Below, piece by piece: positions 24,597-32,973 of a stretch of 64,000 nucleotides of DNA (its first letter is position 1; every line of letters begins with the position of its first letter). The position numbers were made by a program, and so were the translations under genes. The stretch spans positions 186,001 through 250,000 of the forward strand of contig NZ_FOWC01000004.1 in assembly GCF_900115345.1 (NCBI RefSeq), given 5' to 3'. The notes below the pieces were generated by a model, which had not been told where the DNA came from, searched no databases, and saw nothing but the letters and a program-made list of their open reading frames with translations. The DNA comes from Amycolatopsis rubida (GTDB taxonomy: Bacteria; Actinomycetota; Actinomycetes; Mycobacteriales; Pseudonocardiaceae).

Positions 24597-25142
24597 TTGA
24601 CCACGTCCATCGTCCGTCCGGAAGTCGAAATCCACCCCCAGCTGACCGATCCGCTGCTGCCCGAACTGCTGCACCCGTCGCGGCTGCTGTGGACGCCGCG
24701 CGAGCTGGCCGACCTCACCCGCACAATCACCACCGAACTGACCACCAGCCTGCGCGAGGTCCTGCGCTTCGACGAGGACCAGCGCTGGTGGGCGCGCCTC
24801 GCGCTGACCGACGGCGTCGAACTGTGGCTGCTGTCGTGGCTGCCCGGCCAGCACACGAAACCGCACGACCACGGCGGCGCGTCGGGCTCGTTCACCGTGC
24901 TGCAAGGCGAACTCGGCGAGGAGTACCGCTATCCCGGCGGCCCGGTGCGCCGCCGCACGCACGCCGCCGGGCAGGGCATCGGCTTCGGTGCCGGGCGCGC
25001 GCATCAGGTGCTCGGCGTCGGCAGCGAACCGGCGGCCAGCGTGCACGCCTACTCGCCGCCGCTGGTGCCGACGCGCGAGTACACGAGCCTTGCCGACGTG
25101 CCTAACGAGATCCCGCCGCTTCCTGCCATTGTGCGGTCATGA
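24597..25142 (+). CDS. Cysteine dioxygenase family protein
   Basis: 181 residues from TTG 24597, 8 bases after AGGAG. The cupin iron site is present: HTKPHDH provides His90 and His92, and RAHQV provides His136. The central VLQGELGEEYRYP and C-terminal VHAYSPPL strands fit bacterial cysteine dioxygenases, which oxidise L-cysteine to cysteine sulfinate with Fe(II) and O2. Related 3-mercaptopropionate dioxygenases share this core, so the exact thiol is uncertain. The stop overlaps the rhodanese start (ATGA), giving a sulfur-oxidation operon preceded by a Cys-codon leader. Confidence 0.85.
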   Translation: MTTSIVRPEVEIHPQLTDPLLPELLHPSRLLWTPRELADLTRTITTELTTSLREVLRFDEDQRWWARLALTDGVELWLLSWLPGQHTKPHDHGGASGSFTVLQGELGEEYRYPGGPVRRRTHAAGQGIGFGAGRAHQVLGVGSEPAASVHAYSPPLVPTREYTSLADVPNEIPPLPAIVRS

Positions 25143-25534
25143 CCGCACTTGACGGTTTTCTCGCCGACGCCCGGTCCGCCTTGGACCGGGCGAACCCGGC
25201 GCGCGCCGCCGGCTTGCAGGCCGAGGGCGCGCTGATCGTCGACATCCGGCCGTACGCCAACCGGCTCGCCGAAGGCGAGATTCCCGGGTCGGTGGTGGTC
25301 GAGCGGATCCATCTGGAGTGGCGGCTGGCCCCGGAAAGCGAGTGGCGGCTGCCGGGGGTTACGGCGGAGACGGTCGCGGTGGTGGTGTGCAACGAGGGGT
25401 ACGCCTCCAGCCTGGCGGCGGCGGATCTGCAGCGGCTGGGGCTGGTCAAGGCGACAGATCTCGCGGGCGGGTTCCGGGCTTGGGCGGCGGCTGGGCTGCC
25501 GGTGCGCGAAGGCGGGTCGCCCGCGGTCCCATGA
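25139..25534 (+). CDS. Rhodanese-like sulfurtransferase
   Basis: 131 residues, one rhodanese domain. LIVDIRPYANRLAEGEIPGSV is the substrate-side motif; the active loop is VVCNEGYASS with Cys84 as the persulfide carrier; DLAGGFRAWAAAGLP is the usual C-terminal motif. It overlaps the cysteine dioxygenase gene by 4 bp. Together they could dispose of excess cysteine sulfur; rhodaneses next to cysteine dioxygenases are frequent in actinobacteria. Confidence 0.9.
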   Translation: MTALDGFLADARSALDRANPARAAGLQAEGALIVDIRPYANRLAEGEIPGSVVVERIHLEWRLAPESEWRLPGVTAETVAVVVCNEGYASSLAAADLQRLGLVKATDLAGGFRAWAAAGLPVREGGSPAVP

Positions 25535-25542
25535 GTGCCTCC

Positions 25543-25581
25543 ATGCCTCGTTGGGTGCATCTGAGGCACCCGACGAGGCAT
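25543..25581. repeat. Palindrome after rhodanese gene
   Basis: ATGCCTCGTTGGGTGC (25543-25558) is almost exactly mirrored by GCACCCGACGAGGCAT (25566-25581). It follows the rhodanese stop by 8 bases and may terminate the operon. The sequence style (CCTCG-GGGTGC) resembles mobile intergenic palindromes rather than a T-rich terminator. Confidence 0.65.
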
Positions 25582-25583
25582 TG

Positions 25584-25634
25584 TCAGCAGCTGTGGTGTG
25601 CGGCTTCGCAACGGCGATGCGCAGAACCGGCGGG
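25584..25634. repeat. Dispersed repeat copy (TCAGCAGCTGTGGTG family)
   Basis: About 50 bases starting TCAGCAGCTGTGGTGTGCGG and running through GGCGATGCGCAG match a second copy at 46311-46360, with scattered differences. Both copies follow a GCATTG motif and lie downstream of genes. The function is unknown. Confidence 0.65.
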
Positions 25635-25678
25635 CCGCGCCCGGCCGGGGGGACAACCTCACTCTGCCGTTGGGGTGA

Positions 25679-28222
25679 TCAAGCGAGCACGACTCGGGCC
25701 AGCTCCGCCGGGCTGGCCAGCAGCGGGTGTTTCGGCAGCACCCGCACCGTGTAGCCGACCGAACCCGCTCGCGGGAGGCGCAGGGTCGCGGCGAACGCGC
25801 CGATTCCGTCCGGCGGCATCGGGACCTGCACCGCGTCCGCGAGTTCGTCCCCGTCGCCGACCTGGCCCACCACGGCTTGGATGTCCACTTCGGACGGTTC
25901 GAGTCCGGCCAGGTCGATCCGGGCGCGGATGGTGACCTCGGTGCCCACCACGAGGCGTTCGGTGTGGTCGTACTGGAGTTCGGCGTCGAAGATCCGCACG
26001 CGCGGCCACGCGACGTCCAGTTTGGTCCGGTAGTCGGCCAGCGAAAGCGCGCCCTGGTGGCCGTTGCCGGTGGCGGCGGCGACCATCCTCGACGCGGGCA
26101 GGTAGCCGGAATCCACGTACTCGCGGACCATTCGCGACGCCTGCACGCGCGGGCCCAGCGTTTCGAGCGTGTGCCAGACCATCGCGAGCCAGCCGGTCGG
26201 CACTCCGTCCTCGCCGGTGTCGTAGTAGAGCGGCGCGATCTGCTGGCCGAGCAGGTCATACAGTGCCGCGGCTTCGAGGTCGTCGCGGCGGAGCGGGTCG
26301 GTGACGCCGTCCGCGGTGGGGATGGCCCAGCCGTTGGAGCCGTCGTAGCACTCGTCCCACCAGCCGTCCTTGATGGACAGGTTCAGGCCGCCGTTGAGCG
26401 CCGACTTCATGCCCGACGTGCCGCACGCCTCCAGCGTCCGCACGGGGTTGTTCAGCCACACGTCGCAGCCGCGGTAGAGGTAGCGGGCCATCGACATGTC
26501 GTAGTCCGGCAGGAACACGATGCGGTGGCGCACCTCGGGATCGTCGACGAACCGCACGATCTGCTGGATCAGCTGCTTGCCGTTCTCGTCGGCGGGATGC
26601 GATTTGCCGCCGATCACGATCTGGATCGGCCGCTTCTCGTCCAGCAGCAGCGCGCGCAGCCGGTCCGGGTCGCGCAGCATCAGCGTGAGCCGCTTGTACG
26701 TCGGCACGCGGCGGGCGAAGCCGACGGTCAGCACGTCCGGGTCGAAAACGCGGTCGGTCCAGCCCAGTTCCAGCGCTGACGCGCCGCGCTGCATCCACGC
26801 CGTCCGCACCCGCCGCCGGACCTCGCCGACCAGCTTCTCCCGCAGTTCCCGGCGCAGTTCCCACAGCTGCTGGTCGCTGACGCCGTCGCGCAGCGAACTG
26901 TCCGGCGTGCGGCCTTCGTGGCCGAACTCCTCGTGGTTGCCGCCGAGCAGCGCGCTCAGCTCGCGCGCCACCCAGGTCGGCCCGTGCACGCCGTTGGTGA
27001 TGGACGCGATCGGCACCTCGGCGTCGTCGAAACCGGGCCACAGGCGGGAAAACATCCGGCGCGTGACGCGGCCGTGCAGCTCGGAGACGCCGTTTGCACG
27101 TTGTGCCAGACGCAGTCCCATGTGCGCCATGTTGAACAAGCCGGGGTTGTCCTCCGCGCCGAGTTGCAGCACGCGGCGGACATCGACGTCCGGGACGAGC
27201 CTGCCGTCGGAGAAATAGCGCTGCACGAGATCGACCGGGAAGCGGTCGATGCCCGCGCTGACCGGCGTGTGCGTGGTGAACACGGTGCCGGCGCGGACCG
27301 CGGGTAATGCCTCGTCGAAGGCGAGGCCGTCGGACTGGATGATCTCGCGGGCGCGCTCCAGCCCGAGGAATCCGGCGTGGCCCTCGTTGGTGTGGAACAC
27401 CTTCGGCTGCGGATGCCCGGTCAGCTCGCAGAACTTCCGCACCGCGCGGAATCCGCCGATGCCGGCCAGGATCTCCTGCCGGATGCGGTGGTCGGCGTCG
27501 CCGCCGTACAGCCGGTCGGTGACCGAGCGGAGGTCCTCGTCGTTGGCCTCGATGTCGGTGTCGAGCAGCAGCAGCGGGATCCGGCCGACGCGCGCCCGCC
27601 ACATCTGCGCGCGCAGGTCGCGCCCGCCGGGCATGGCGACCTCGACCAGCACCGGGCGGCCGCCCTCGGTGACCAGCTCCAGCGGGAAGGCGTTCGGGTC
27701 GATCACCGGGTAGTGCTCGACCTGCCAGCCGTCCAGCGACAGGCCCTGGCGGAAGTAGCCGGACCGGTACAGCAGGCCGACGCCGACCATCGGGACGCCG
27801 AGGTCCGAGGCCGCCTTGAGGTGGTCGCCGGCGAGCACGCCGAGGCCGCCGGAGTAGTTGGGCAGCGCCTCGGTGACCCCGAATTCCATCGAGAAGTACG
27901 CGACCGCTCGCGGCAGGCCGTCGTCGGTGCGCCGCTGGTACCAGCGCGGTTCGGTCAGGTAGCGCTCCAGCCCGGCCGCCGCCTCGCGGGTGCGGCTCAG
28001 GAAGTCCTCGTCCTTCGCCAGTTTCTCGAGCCGCTCCGGCGGCAGCGCGGTGAGCATGCGCAGCGGGTCGCGGATCTTGTTGAACAGTTCGGCGTCCATC
28101 GAGGCGAACAGGTCGCGCGTCGGCGGATGCCAGGTCCAGCGAAGGTTGGTCGCGAGCGCCCCGAGCCCGGCGAGCGGCTCGGGCAGGCTGGCGCGGACGG
28201 TGAACCGGCGGACTGCACGCAT
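25679..28222 (-). CDS. glgP: Alpha-glucan (glycogen/maltodextrin) phosphorylase
   Basis: 847 residues, matching the long actinobacterial GlgP. An N-terminal DUF3417-like region (LAGLGALATNLRWTWHPPTRDLF) precedes the GT35 catalytic part: YFSMEFGVTEALPNYSGGLGVLAGDHLKAASDLG, GRxxTYKR-like RRVPTYKR, and the PLP site EACGTSGMKSALNGG with the cofactor lysine near residue 606. It cleaves terminal alpha-1,4 glucosyl units with phosphate to yield glucose-1-phosphate in cytoplasmic glycogen turnover. Only the start at 28222 is near promoter-like spacing. It is divergent from the metallopeptidase gene and not linked here to other glg genes. Confidence 0.93.
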   Translation of the reverse strand: MRAVRRFTVRASLPEPLAGLGALATNLRWTWHPPTRDLFASMDAELFNKIRDPLRMLTALPPERLEKLAKDEDFLSRTREAAAGLERYLTEPRWYQRRTDDGLPRAVAYFSMEFGVTEALPNYSGGLGVLAGDHLKAASDLGVPMVGVGLLYRSGYFRQGLSLDGWQVEHYPVIDPNAFPLELVTEGGRPVLVEVAMPGGRDLRAQMWRARVGRIPLLLLDTDIEANDEDLRSVTDRLYGGDADHRIRQEILAGIGGFRAVRKFCELTGHPQPKVFHTNEGHAGFLGLERAREIIQSDGLAFDEALPAVRAGTVFTTHTPVSAGIDRFPVDLVQRYFSDGRLVPDVDVRRVLQLGAEDNPGLFNMAHMGLRLAQRANGVSELHGRVTRRMFSRLWPGFDDAEVPIASITNGVHGPTWVARELSALLGGNHEEFGHEGRTPDSSLRDGVSDQQLWELRRELREKLVGEVRRRVRTAWMQRGASALELGWTDRVFDPDVLTVGFARRVPTYKRLTLMLRDPDRLRALLLDEKRPIQIVIGGKSHPADENGKQLIQQIVRFVDDPEVRHRIVFLPDYDMSMARYLYRGCDVWLNNPVRTLEACGTSGMKSALNGGLNLSIKDGWWDECYDGSNGWAIPTADGVTDPLRRDDLEAAALYDLLGQQIAPLYYDTGEDGVPTGWLAMVWHTLETLGPRVQASRMVREYVDSGYLPASRMVAAATGNGHQGALSLADYRTKLDVAWPRVRIFDAELQYDHTERLVVGTEVTIRARIDLAGLEPSEVDIQAVVGQVGDGDELADAVQVPMPPDGIGAFAATLRLPRAGSVGYTVRVLPKHPLLASPAELARVVLA

Positions 28223-28350
28223 GGTCAGCGACGATATCCGGCCCGCTTCGCGCGCGCTCGCACCCCGCTTCGGGGATTGTCCGCGCGTTCCGCCATCCGG
28301 GTCAGTAATGTCCGGGTTCGTTGTCGGACGCGGATGGGGAACGAGGGAAC

Positions 28351-29793
28351 ATGAGCCGAGGGGGACGCCGGTACGCGCTGGTCGCGCTGGTCGCGGCGAC
28401 CGTGCTGGGGACAGCCGGGTGCGGGGACAAGGCTCCTCCGGCGACGCCGGGCGCCGGGAACGTCGCCGGGCTGCCGGTCACGCACTTCGAGAGCGGGCTG
28501 CGGTCCGGCGCGCCGCGGCCGGACTTGCGGGTGCGCAACGCCAGCGGCGGCGAGGACGACCAGCTCGCCACCGCCGCGATCGCGGACGTGCAGGCGTACT
28601 GGACCGAGGCGCTGCCCGCGGAGTTCGGCGGCAAGCGGTTCGAGCCGGTCAAATCGCTGCTGTCGTACGACTCGAAGCGCGACACCGAGGACACCGCGTG
28701 CGGCAGCGTCAAGCAGCTGGTGAACGCGTTCTACTGCGCGGGTGACGATTCGGTGGCGTGGGACCGCGGCGTGCTGCTGCCGATGCTGCGCAAGCGGTTC
28801 GGGCCGATGTCGGTGGTGACCGTGCTGGCGCACGAGTTCGGCCACGCGATCCAGTACCGGCTCGGGGCCGCGGCGGGGATTTCGAAGTCGACGCCGACCG
28901 TGGTGAAGGAGCAGCAGGCGGACTGTTTCGCCGGCGGGTACTTCCGGTGGGTCGCCGAGGACAAGAGCAAGTTCTACCGGGTGTCGACCGCGGAGGGGCT
29001 GGACCAGATCCTGGCCGCGATGTTCTTCATCCGCGACCAAGCCGGGACCAGCGCGACAGACCGGCAGGCGCACGGCACGGCGTTCGACCGGACGTATGCG
29101 TTCCAGGCCGGGTTCGAGAAGGGGCCGAAGGAATGCGCGGGGATGAACGCGCAGAACGTGCAGAAGCGGTTGACTGAGCGGCCGTTCGACCGCGACGACA
29201 AGGGCAAGGGCGACGCCCGGTTCGACGAGCAGCGGGTGGCGGATCTGAAGGCCAGCCTCGACGAGGCGTTCAAGGGGGCTGGGGTGCAGGGGCCGCAGTT
29301 CCGGGCCGGGGCGGGCAGCTGTCCCGGCGGGCCCAGCACCCCGCCCGCGTCTTATTGCCCGAACGACAACACGGTGACTTTCGATCAGCGGGCGCTGGAG
29401 AAGCTGGCCGAGCCGGTGGACCAGGAAGCCGAGATGGCTGGCCGGGCCGGGGGCGGGCTGGGCGACTTCGCCGCTTTCGCCGAGCTGGCGTCGCGGTATG
29501 CGGTGGGGGTTCAGAAGGGCGTGGGGGCGTCGATCGACACGCCCAACGCCGGGTTGCGGACGGCTTGCCTCGTGGGGGCTTGGGCGGCGTTCTCGAACAA
29601 CCCGGCCGGGAAGGTGAAGCTGCGGCTGTCGTCCGGGGACCTGGACGAGGCGATCGCGGATCTGCTCCGGCCGGACGGGCTGGTGTCGGCGAACGTGAAC
29701 GGGGAGCGGCCGGACAGCGGGTTCGACCGGGTCGAGGCGCTGCGCCGCGGCTACCTCGAAGGGTCGTCTTCCTGCTCGAAGCTGTACGCCTGA
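28351..29793 (+). CDS. Lipoprotein neutral zinc metallopeptidase
   Basis: 480 residues from ATG 28351, after an ACGAGG stretch. A lipobox L-G-T-A-G-C (Cys24) ends the signal peptide, so the protein is membrane-anchored outside. The zinc site is HEFGH (His161, Glu162, His165), followed by the downstream KEQQADCFAGGYF motif that supplies the third ligand in the putative neutral zinc metallopeptidase family (YpfJ-like). The following 250 residues are rich in paired cysteines and helical. The substrate is unknown; a role in envelope proteolysis is plausible. Confidence 0.85.
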   Translation: MSRGGRRYALVALVAATVLGTAGCGDKAPPATPGAGNVAGLPVTHFESGLRSGAPRPDLRVRNASGGEDDQLATAAIADVQAYWTEALPAEFGGKRFEPVKSLLSYDSKRDTEDTACGSVKQLVNAFYCAGDDSVAWDRGVLLPMLRKRFGPMSVVTVLAHEFGHAIQYRLGAAAGISKSTPTVVKEQQADCFAGGYFRWVAEDKSKFYRVSTAEGLDQILAAMFFIRDQAGTSATDRQAHGTAFDRTYAFQAGFEKGPKECAGMNAQNVQKRLTERPFDRDDKGKGDARFDEQRVADLKASLDEAFKGAGVQGPQFRAGAGSCPGGPSTPPASYCPNDNTVTFDQRALEKLAEPVDQEAEMAGRAGGGLGDFAAFAELASRYAVGVQKGVGASIDTPNAGLRTACLVGAWAAFSNNPAGKVKLRLSSGDLDEAIADLLRPDGLVSANVNGERPDSGFDRVEALRRGYLEGSSSCSKLYA

Positions 29794-29806
29794 GCCAGAC
29801 AGCGAA

Positions 29807-29840
29807 AAGGGCCGCACCGGAACTGTCCGGTGCGGCCCTT
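29807..29840. terminator. Strong bidirectional terminator
   Basis: AAGGGCCGCACCGGA (29807-29821) pairs perfectly with TCCGGTGCGGCCCTT (29826-29840) across a 4-base loop, flanked by AAAA on the left and TTCTT on the right. It separates the converging metallopeptidase and thioredoxin genes. Confidence 0.9.
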
Positions 29841-29849
29841 CTTGTCAGC

Positions 29850-30818
29850 TCAGAACAGCGCGCTCGCCAGGTCGCGGCGGGCCTTCGCGACGCGCTCGTC
29901 CGCGGGGTCGAAGAGTTCGAACAGCGCGACCAGGTGTTCGCGGACGCGGTTGCGGTCGTCCCCGGCGGTGCGGCGGACGACGTCGACCAGGCGGCGGAAC
30001 GCGCCTTCCACGTCCTGGTCCGCGATGTCCAGGTCGGCGGCCGCGAGCTGGGCGCCGATGTCCTTCGGGTCGGCTTCGGCCTTCTCGCGGGCGCTCGGGT
30101 CGGCGGCTTCGGCGCGAGCGGTGAACTTGACCTGGGCCAGCGCGTTCTTCGCCAGTTCGTTGGCCGGTTCGGCGTCCAGGATGCGCTCGTACGCGGCCTG
30201 CGCGGCGGCGTAGTCGCCCTGCTCGAAGGCTTCCTCGGCCTCGGTGAAGCGCGGGTCTTCCGGTTCTTCGACCGGGCCGCGGGCTTCTTCGGCCGCGCGG
30301 ATGCCGGGCAGGCGGTCGCGCAGGGCGTCGAGCAGCGAGCCCAGCCACTTGCGGATCTCCGGCTCCGGCAGCGCGCCGGAGAAGGCGTCCACGGGCTGGC
30401 CGCCCGCGATCGCGACCACGGTCGGGACCGATTGCGCGCCGAACGCCTGCGCGATGCGCGGGTTCGCCTCCACGTCGACCTTCGCGAGCACCCAGGTGCC
30501 GCCGCTCTCGCCCGCCAGCCGCTCCAGCACCTCGGTCAGCTGCTGGCACTGTTCGGAGAACCCGGCCCACAGGTCGACGACCACGAGCTGGTTGAGGGAG
30601 AGTTCGACGACGGACTGGAAGGTCGCCTCGGTGACCTCGAGCACCGTGTCCGACGGAGGGGCGGACGCGCCGCCCGGCTGTCCTGCCCCCGAAGGCGGCT
30701 GGTTCCGGGACGCCTCCGCCCTGGCTTTGAGCGCGGACAGGTCGACCGCGCCGGACAACGCGGCGGACATGGCCGCTGAGTTCGCTGCAGATCCGCGTGG
30801 GTGTGTCACGCCCTCCAT
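29850..30818 (-). CDS. Thioredoxin/tetratricopeptide co-chaperone (CnoX/YbbN-like)
   Basis: 322 residues. After a variable N-terminus (1-55) comes a thioredoxin fold (56-165) in which the WCxxC active site is replaced by WAGFSEQC, that is SxxC with Ser88 and Cys91. The cis-proline motif SVPTVVAI is kept. Residues 185-320 form TPR-like helical pairs ([26 protein letters not shown]). This is the architecture of CnoX/YbbN, which holds unfolded proteins under oxidative stress and passes them to chaperones. ATG 30770 (residue 17) is an alternative start. It faces the 30926 gene divergently. Confidence 0.85.
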   Translation of the reverse strand: MEGVTHPRGSAANSAAMSAALSGAVDLSALKARAEASRNQPPSGAGQPGGASAPPSDTVLEVTEATFQSVVELSLNQLVVVDLWAGFSEQCQQLTEVLERLAGESGGTWVLAKVDVEANPRIAQAFGAQSVPTVVAIAGGQPVDAFSGALPEPEIRKWLGSLLDALRDRLPGIRAAEEARGPVEEPEDPRFTEAEEAFEQGDYAAAQAAYERILDAEPANELAKNALAQVKFTARAEAADPSAREKAEADPKDIGAQLAAADLDIADQDVEGAFRRLVDVVRRTAGDDRNRVREHLVALFELFDPADERVAKARRDLASALF

Positions 30819-30925
30819 CCTGGCACGCCTCGCCGCGACAGTTCAGCGGCAGCCCCGAGGTTCGCTTTTGGCATGAGCACTTCCCTGAGGCATGCTCTGC
30901 GCGAGGACAACGAGGAGGCCGCAGG

Positions 30926-31333
30926 ATGCTCAGCCGGCGCAACGTCACGGTGGCCGTCGCCGTCGTGGTCGCGGTGGCGTGGATCGCCAGCATCACGGTG
31001 ACCGTCGCGCACCAGGACCCGCCCGGCGCGGCGTCCCCGCCGGAACTGCGCACGGAGCTGAGCGCCGCGCTGAGCGGGCGGGACGCGGACGCGCTCGCCG
31101 GGCTCTTCGACGTCCCCGGCTCCGGCGGCGACGACCTCGCCAAGGACTACGTCAGCGTCCTCAAGGACGGCAACGCACGCGACATCTCCGTGCAGCTCGC
31201 GCCGGACGAGCATGCTCCCACCACCGCCATCGTGCACGGGAAAACCGGGGCAGGCGAGCAGTTCAGCTACCGGCTCGCGGTGACCAGCGCCAAGGGACGC
31301 TGGACCGTCGCGTTCACGCCGCCGATTCCGTAG
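30926..31333 (+). CDS. Small membrane-anchored or secreted protein of unknown function
   Basis: 135 residues; ATG follows GAGGAGG. Residues 6-27 form a hydrophobic segment (VTVAVAVVVAVAWIASITVTVA) with no clear cleavage site. The remainder (LRTELSAALSGRDADALAGLF, YVSVLKDGNARDISVQL, SYRLAVTSAKGRWTVAF) looks like a small alpha+beta fold similar in outline to lumazine-binding or NTF2-like secreted proteins. I cannot assign a function. Ends 2 bp before the convergent thiamine-binding gene. Confidence 0.65.
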   Translation: MLSRRNVTVAVAVVVAVAWIASITVTVAHQDPPGAASPPELRTELSAALSGRDADALAGLFDVPGSGGDDLAKDYVSVLKDGNARDISVQLAPDEHAPTTAIVHGKTGAGEQFSYRLAVTSAKGRWTVAFTPPIP

Positions 31334-31334
31334 C

Positions 31335-31640
31335 TCAGTCCTCGCGCAGGTGCGCTTCCACGCGCTCGACCTTGGCGGTGAGCTGGCCGGTGTCGTAACC
31401 GGGGCGGAGGTCGGCCTTCAGCACCAGCCCGACGCGCGCCGAGCCCTCGCCCGCGGCCTCCACCGCCTTCTTCACCACGGCCATGACTTCGTCCCACTCG
31501 CCCTCGATCTCGGTGAACATCGAGCTGGTCGAGTTCGGCAGCCCCGATTCGCGCACCACCTTCACCGCGCGCGAGACGGCCTCGCTCACTCCGCCGTCCG
31601 GTTCCCCCGCCGAGGGGCTCACGCTGAACGCGACGATCAT
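31335..31640 (-). CDS. MTH1187/YkoF-family thiamine-binding protein
   Basis: 101 residues from ATG 31640. The sequence MIVAFSVSPSAGEPDG, VVRESGLPNSTSSMFTEIEGEWDEVM and VGLVLKADLRPGY matches the MTH1187 (DUF77) fold, a ferredoxin-like tetramer known to bind thiamine-related ligands in some members. It is probably cytoplasmic. Start choice: the frame extends 13 codons upstream without a better ribosome site. Divergent from a MarR regulator at 31712. Confidence 0.85.
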   Translation of the reverse strand: MIVAFSVSPSAGEPDGGVSEAVSRAVKVVRESGLPNSTSSMFTEIEGEWDEVMAVVKKAVEAAGEGSARVGLVLKADLRPGYDTGQLTAKVERVEAHLRED

Positions 31641-31711
31641 GCCGGCTTCCTTTCCCTGTTCTCGCAGGGCGACCCCCACGACCGGGGTACCCGCTGGTAG
31701 CTTCGGTTGCC

Positions 31712-32212
31712 ATGAACCGTCCGCTGCCGTTCGATCCGATCGCCCGTGCCGCGCAGCTGTGGGAAGACCGGATCGGCCCGGCCGGAACCATGGCCGCGGT
31801 CACCGGTGTGATGCGGGTGCAGCAGATCATCCAGTCCGCGGTCGACGGCGCTCTCAAGCCGCACGGCCTCACCTTCGCCCGCTACGAGGCGCTAGTGCTG
31901 CTCACCTTCTCCCGCAACGCGCGGCTGCCGATGCGGGTGATGGGCGAACGGCTGCAGCTGCATCCCACCAGCGTCACCAACATAGTGGACCGGCTTGAGC
32001 GCGACGGGCTCGTGAAGCGCGTGCCGCACCCCACCGACCGGCGCACCACGCTCGTCGAGATCACCGAGGAGGGCCGCGCGCTGCGGGAAACCGCCACCGC
32101 CGCGGTCACCGGCATCGATTTCGGGCTCACCGGGCTCACCGGGCGGCAGGTGGAGCAGCTGACCGAACTGCTCACCAAGGTCCGCAAGTCCGCGGGCGAT
32201 TTCACCTCGTAA
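31712..32212 (+). CDS. MarR-family transcriptional regulator
   Basis: 166 residues. Helix-turn-helix: LTFARYEALVLLTFSRNARLPM, then GERLQLHPTSVTNIVDRLERDGLVKR; wing: HPTDRRTTLVEITEEG. It has the length of regulators of the MarR/HucR group. The ATG at 31712 lies 72 bp from the divergent thiamine-binding protein, which is the nearest candidate target. Followed by a dispersed palindrome at 32217. Confidence 0.88.
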   Translation: MNRPLPFDPIARAAQLWEDRIGPAGTMAAVTGVMRVQQIIQSAVDGALKPHGLTFARYEALVLLTFSRNARLPMRVMGERLQLHPTSVTNIVDRLERDGLVKRVPHPTDRRTTLVEITEEGRALRETATAAVTGIDFGLTGLTGRQVEQLTELLTKVRKSAGDFTS

Positions 32213-32216
32213 CGCA

Positions 32217-32276
32217 CTCGCGCCTCGTGAGTGGCAACCCCGGTTCTCACCGGGACCAGCACTCACGAGGCGCGAG
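32217..32276. repeat. Palindromic element with 17-bp perfect arms
   Basis: CTCGCGCCTCGTGAGTG (32217-32233) pairs with CACTCACGAGGCGCGAG (32260-32276). Inside, CCCGG/CCGGG (32239-32254) forms a second stem. A related copy occurs at 57181-57230. It lies between converging MarR and DUF3817 genes and may also end transcription. Confidence 0.8.
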
Positions 32277-32289
32277 GGATAACGGAAGG

Positions 32290-32658
32290 TCAGGCGCTGA
32301 CCGGCTCCGCGGCGCGCACGAAGAGCCCGACGCCGCCGTGGGTCAGCCGCTGCGGGCCGTCGAGCTTGCCATTGCGCAGGGCCCACTTCTCGAACAGCCA
32401 GGTGAACAGCGGCGGAATGCTCGCGAGCAGCGCCAGCACCAGGGTCTTGCCCCGCCAGCCCAGCGGCTTCGCCACGGACAGGGAGACGATCACGTACAGG
32501 GCGAAGACGACGCCGTGCACCATGCCGAGGACGGGCACGCCGCCCTCGTTAGACGCGTCGACGACGTACTTGAGAAACATCCCGATCAGCAAGCCGAGCC
32601 AGGACAGGGCCTCGGCGACTGCGGCCACGCGGAACACGAGAGCGGCCTTGCTGGACAC
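32290..32658 (-). CDS. DUF3817 integral membrane protein
   Basis: 122 residues from GTG 32658, preceded by AGGAGG. Three hydrophobic segments are visible: AALVFRVAAVAEALSWLGLLIGM, GMVHGVVFALYVIVSLSVA and TLVLALLASIPPLFTWLFEKW. The pattern A-x-x-E-A-x-S-W/Y near the start and LPLVHG-like VLGMVHGVVF identify DUF3817 (PF12823). The function is unknown. An upstream extension of the frame lacks a ribosome site. Confidence 0.82.
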   Translation of the reverse strand: MSSKAALVFRVAAVAEALSWLGLLIGMFLKYVVDASNEGGVPVLGMVHGVVFALYVIVSLSVAKPLGWRGKTLVLALLASIPPLFTWLFEKWALRNGKLDGPQRLTHGGVGLFVRAAEPVSA

Positions 32659-32973
32659 GACATCCTCCTGTGCGTCACCCGGTGCGTGCTGACTGCACAC
32701 ACAAAAAACTCGTCCGACGCGACTGTCCAAGGCGGACGGAAACCGCCTGGCGTCAACAGCACTGTCGAACGGGTATGAGACCAGTGTGAGGCGTGACCGG
32801 CCTCACCGGAACACCGGGGCCCGTGACTCTGGTCACGAGCGATCGCGGCAAAGGTCTGCACCAATTCCGGGCAGGGGCGGAGAACGGGCGGGAAATGCCC
32901 GGTTAACGGGGAAGACCGCCTCCCGATCCCAGGATCCGGGAGGCGGTCTTCACCGACTGTCCTACAGCGATCA
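32659..32973. other. 315-bp gap between DUF3817 and GH92 genes
   Basis: It contains the promoter of the DUF3817 gene and, at the right, the GH92 terminator at 32912-32950. No gene is visible. Confidence 0.6.
32912..32950 (-). terminator. Terminator of GH92 gene
   Basis: AAGACCGCCTCCCG (32912-32925) pairs perfectly with CGGGAGGCGGTCTT (32937-32950) over an 11-base loop. It lies 24 bp beyond the stop codon of the minus-strand alpha-mannosidase gene. Confidence 0.85.
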
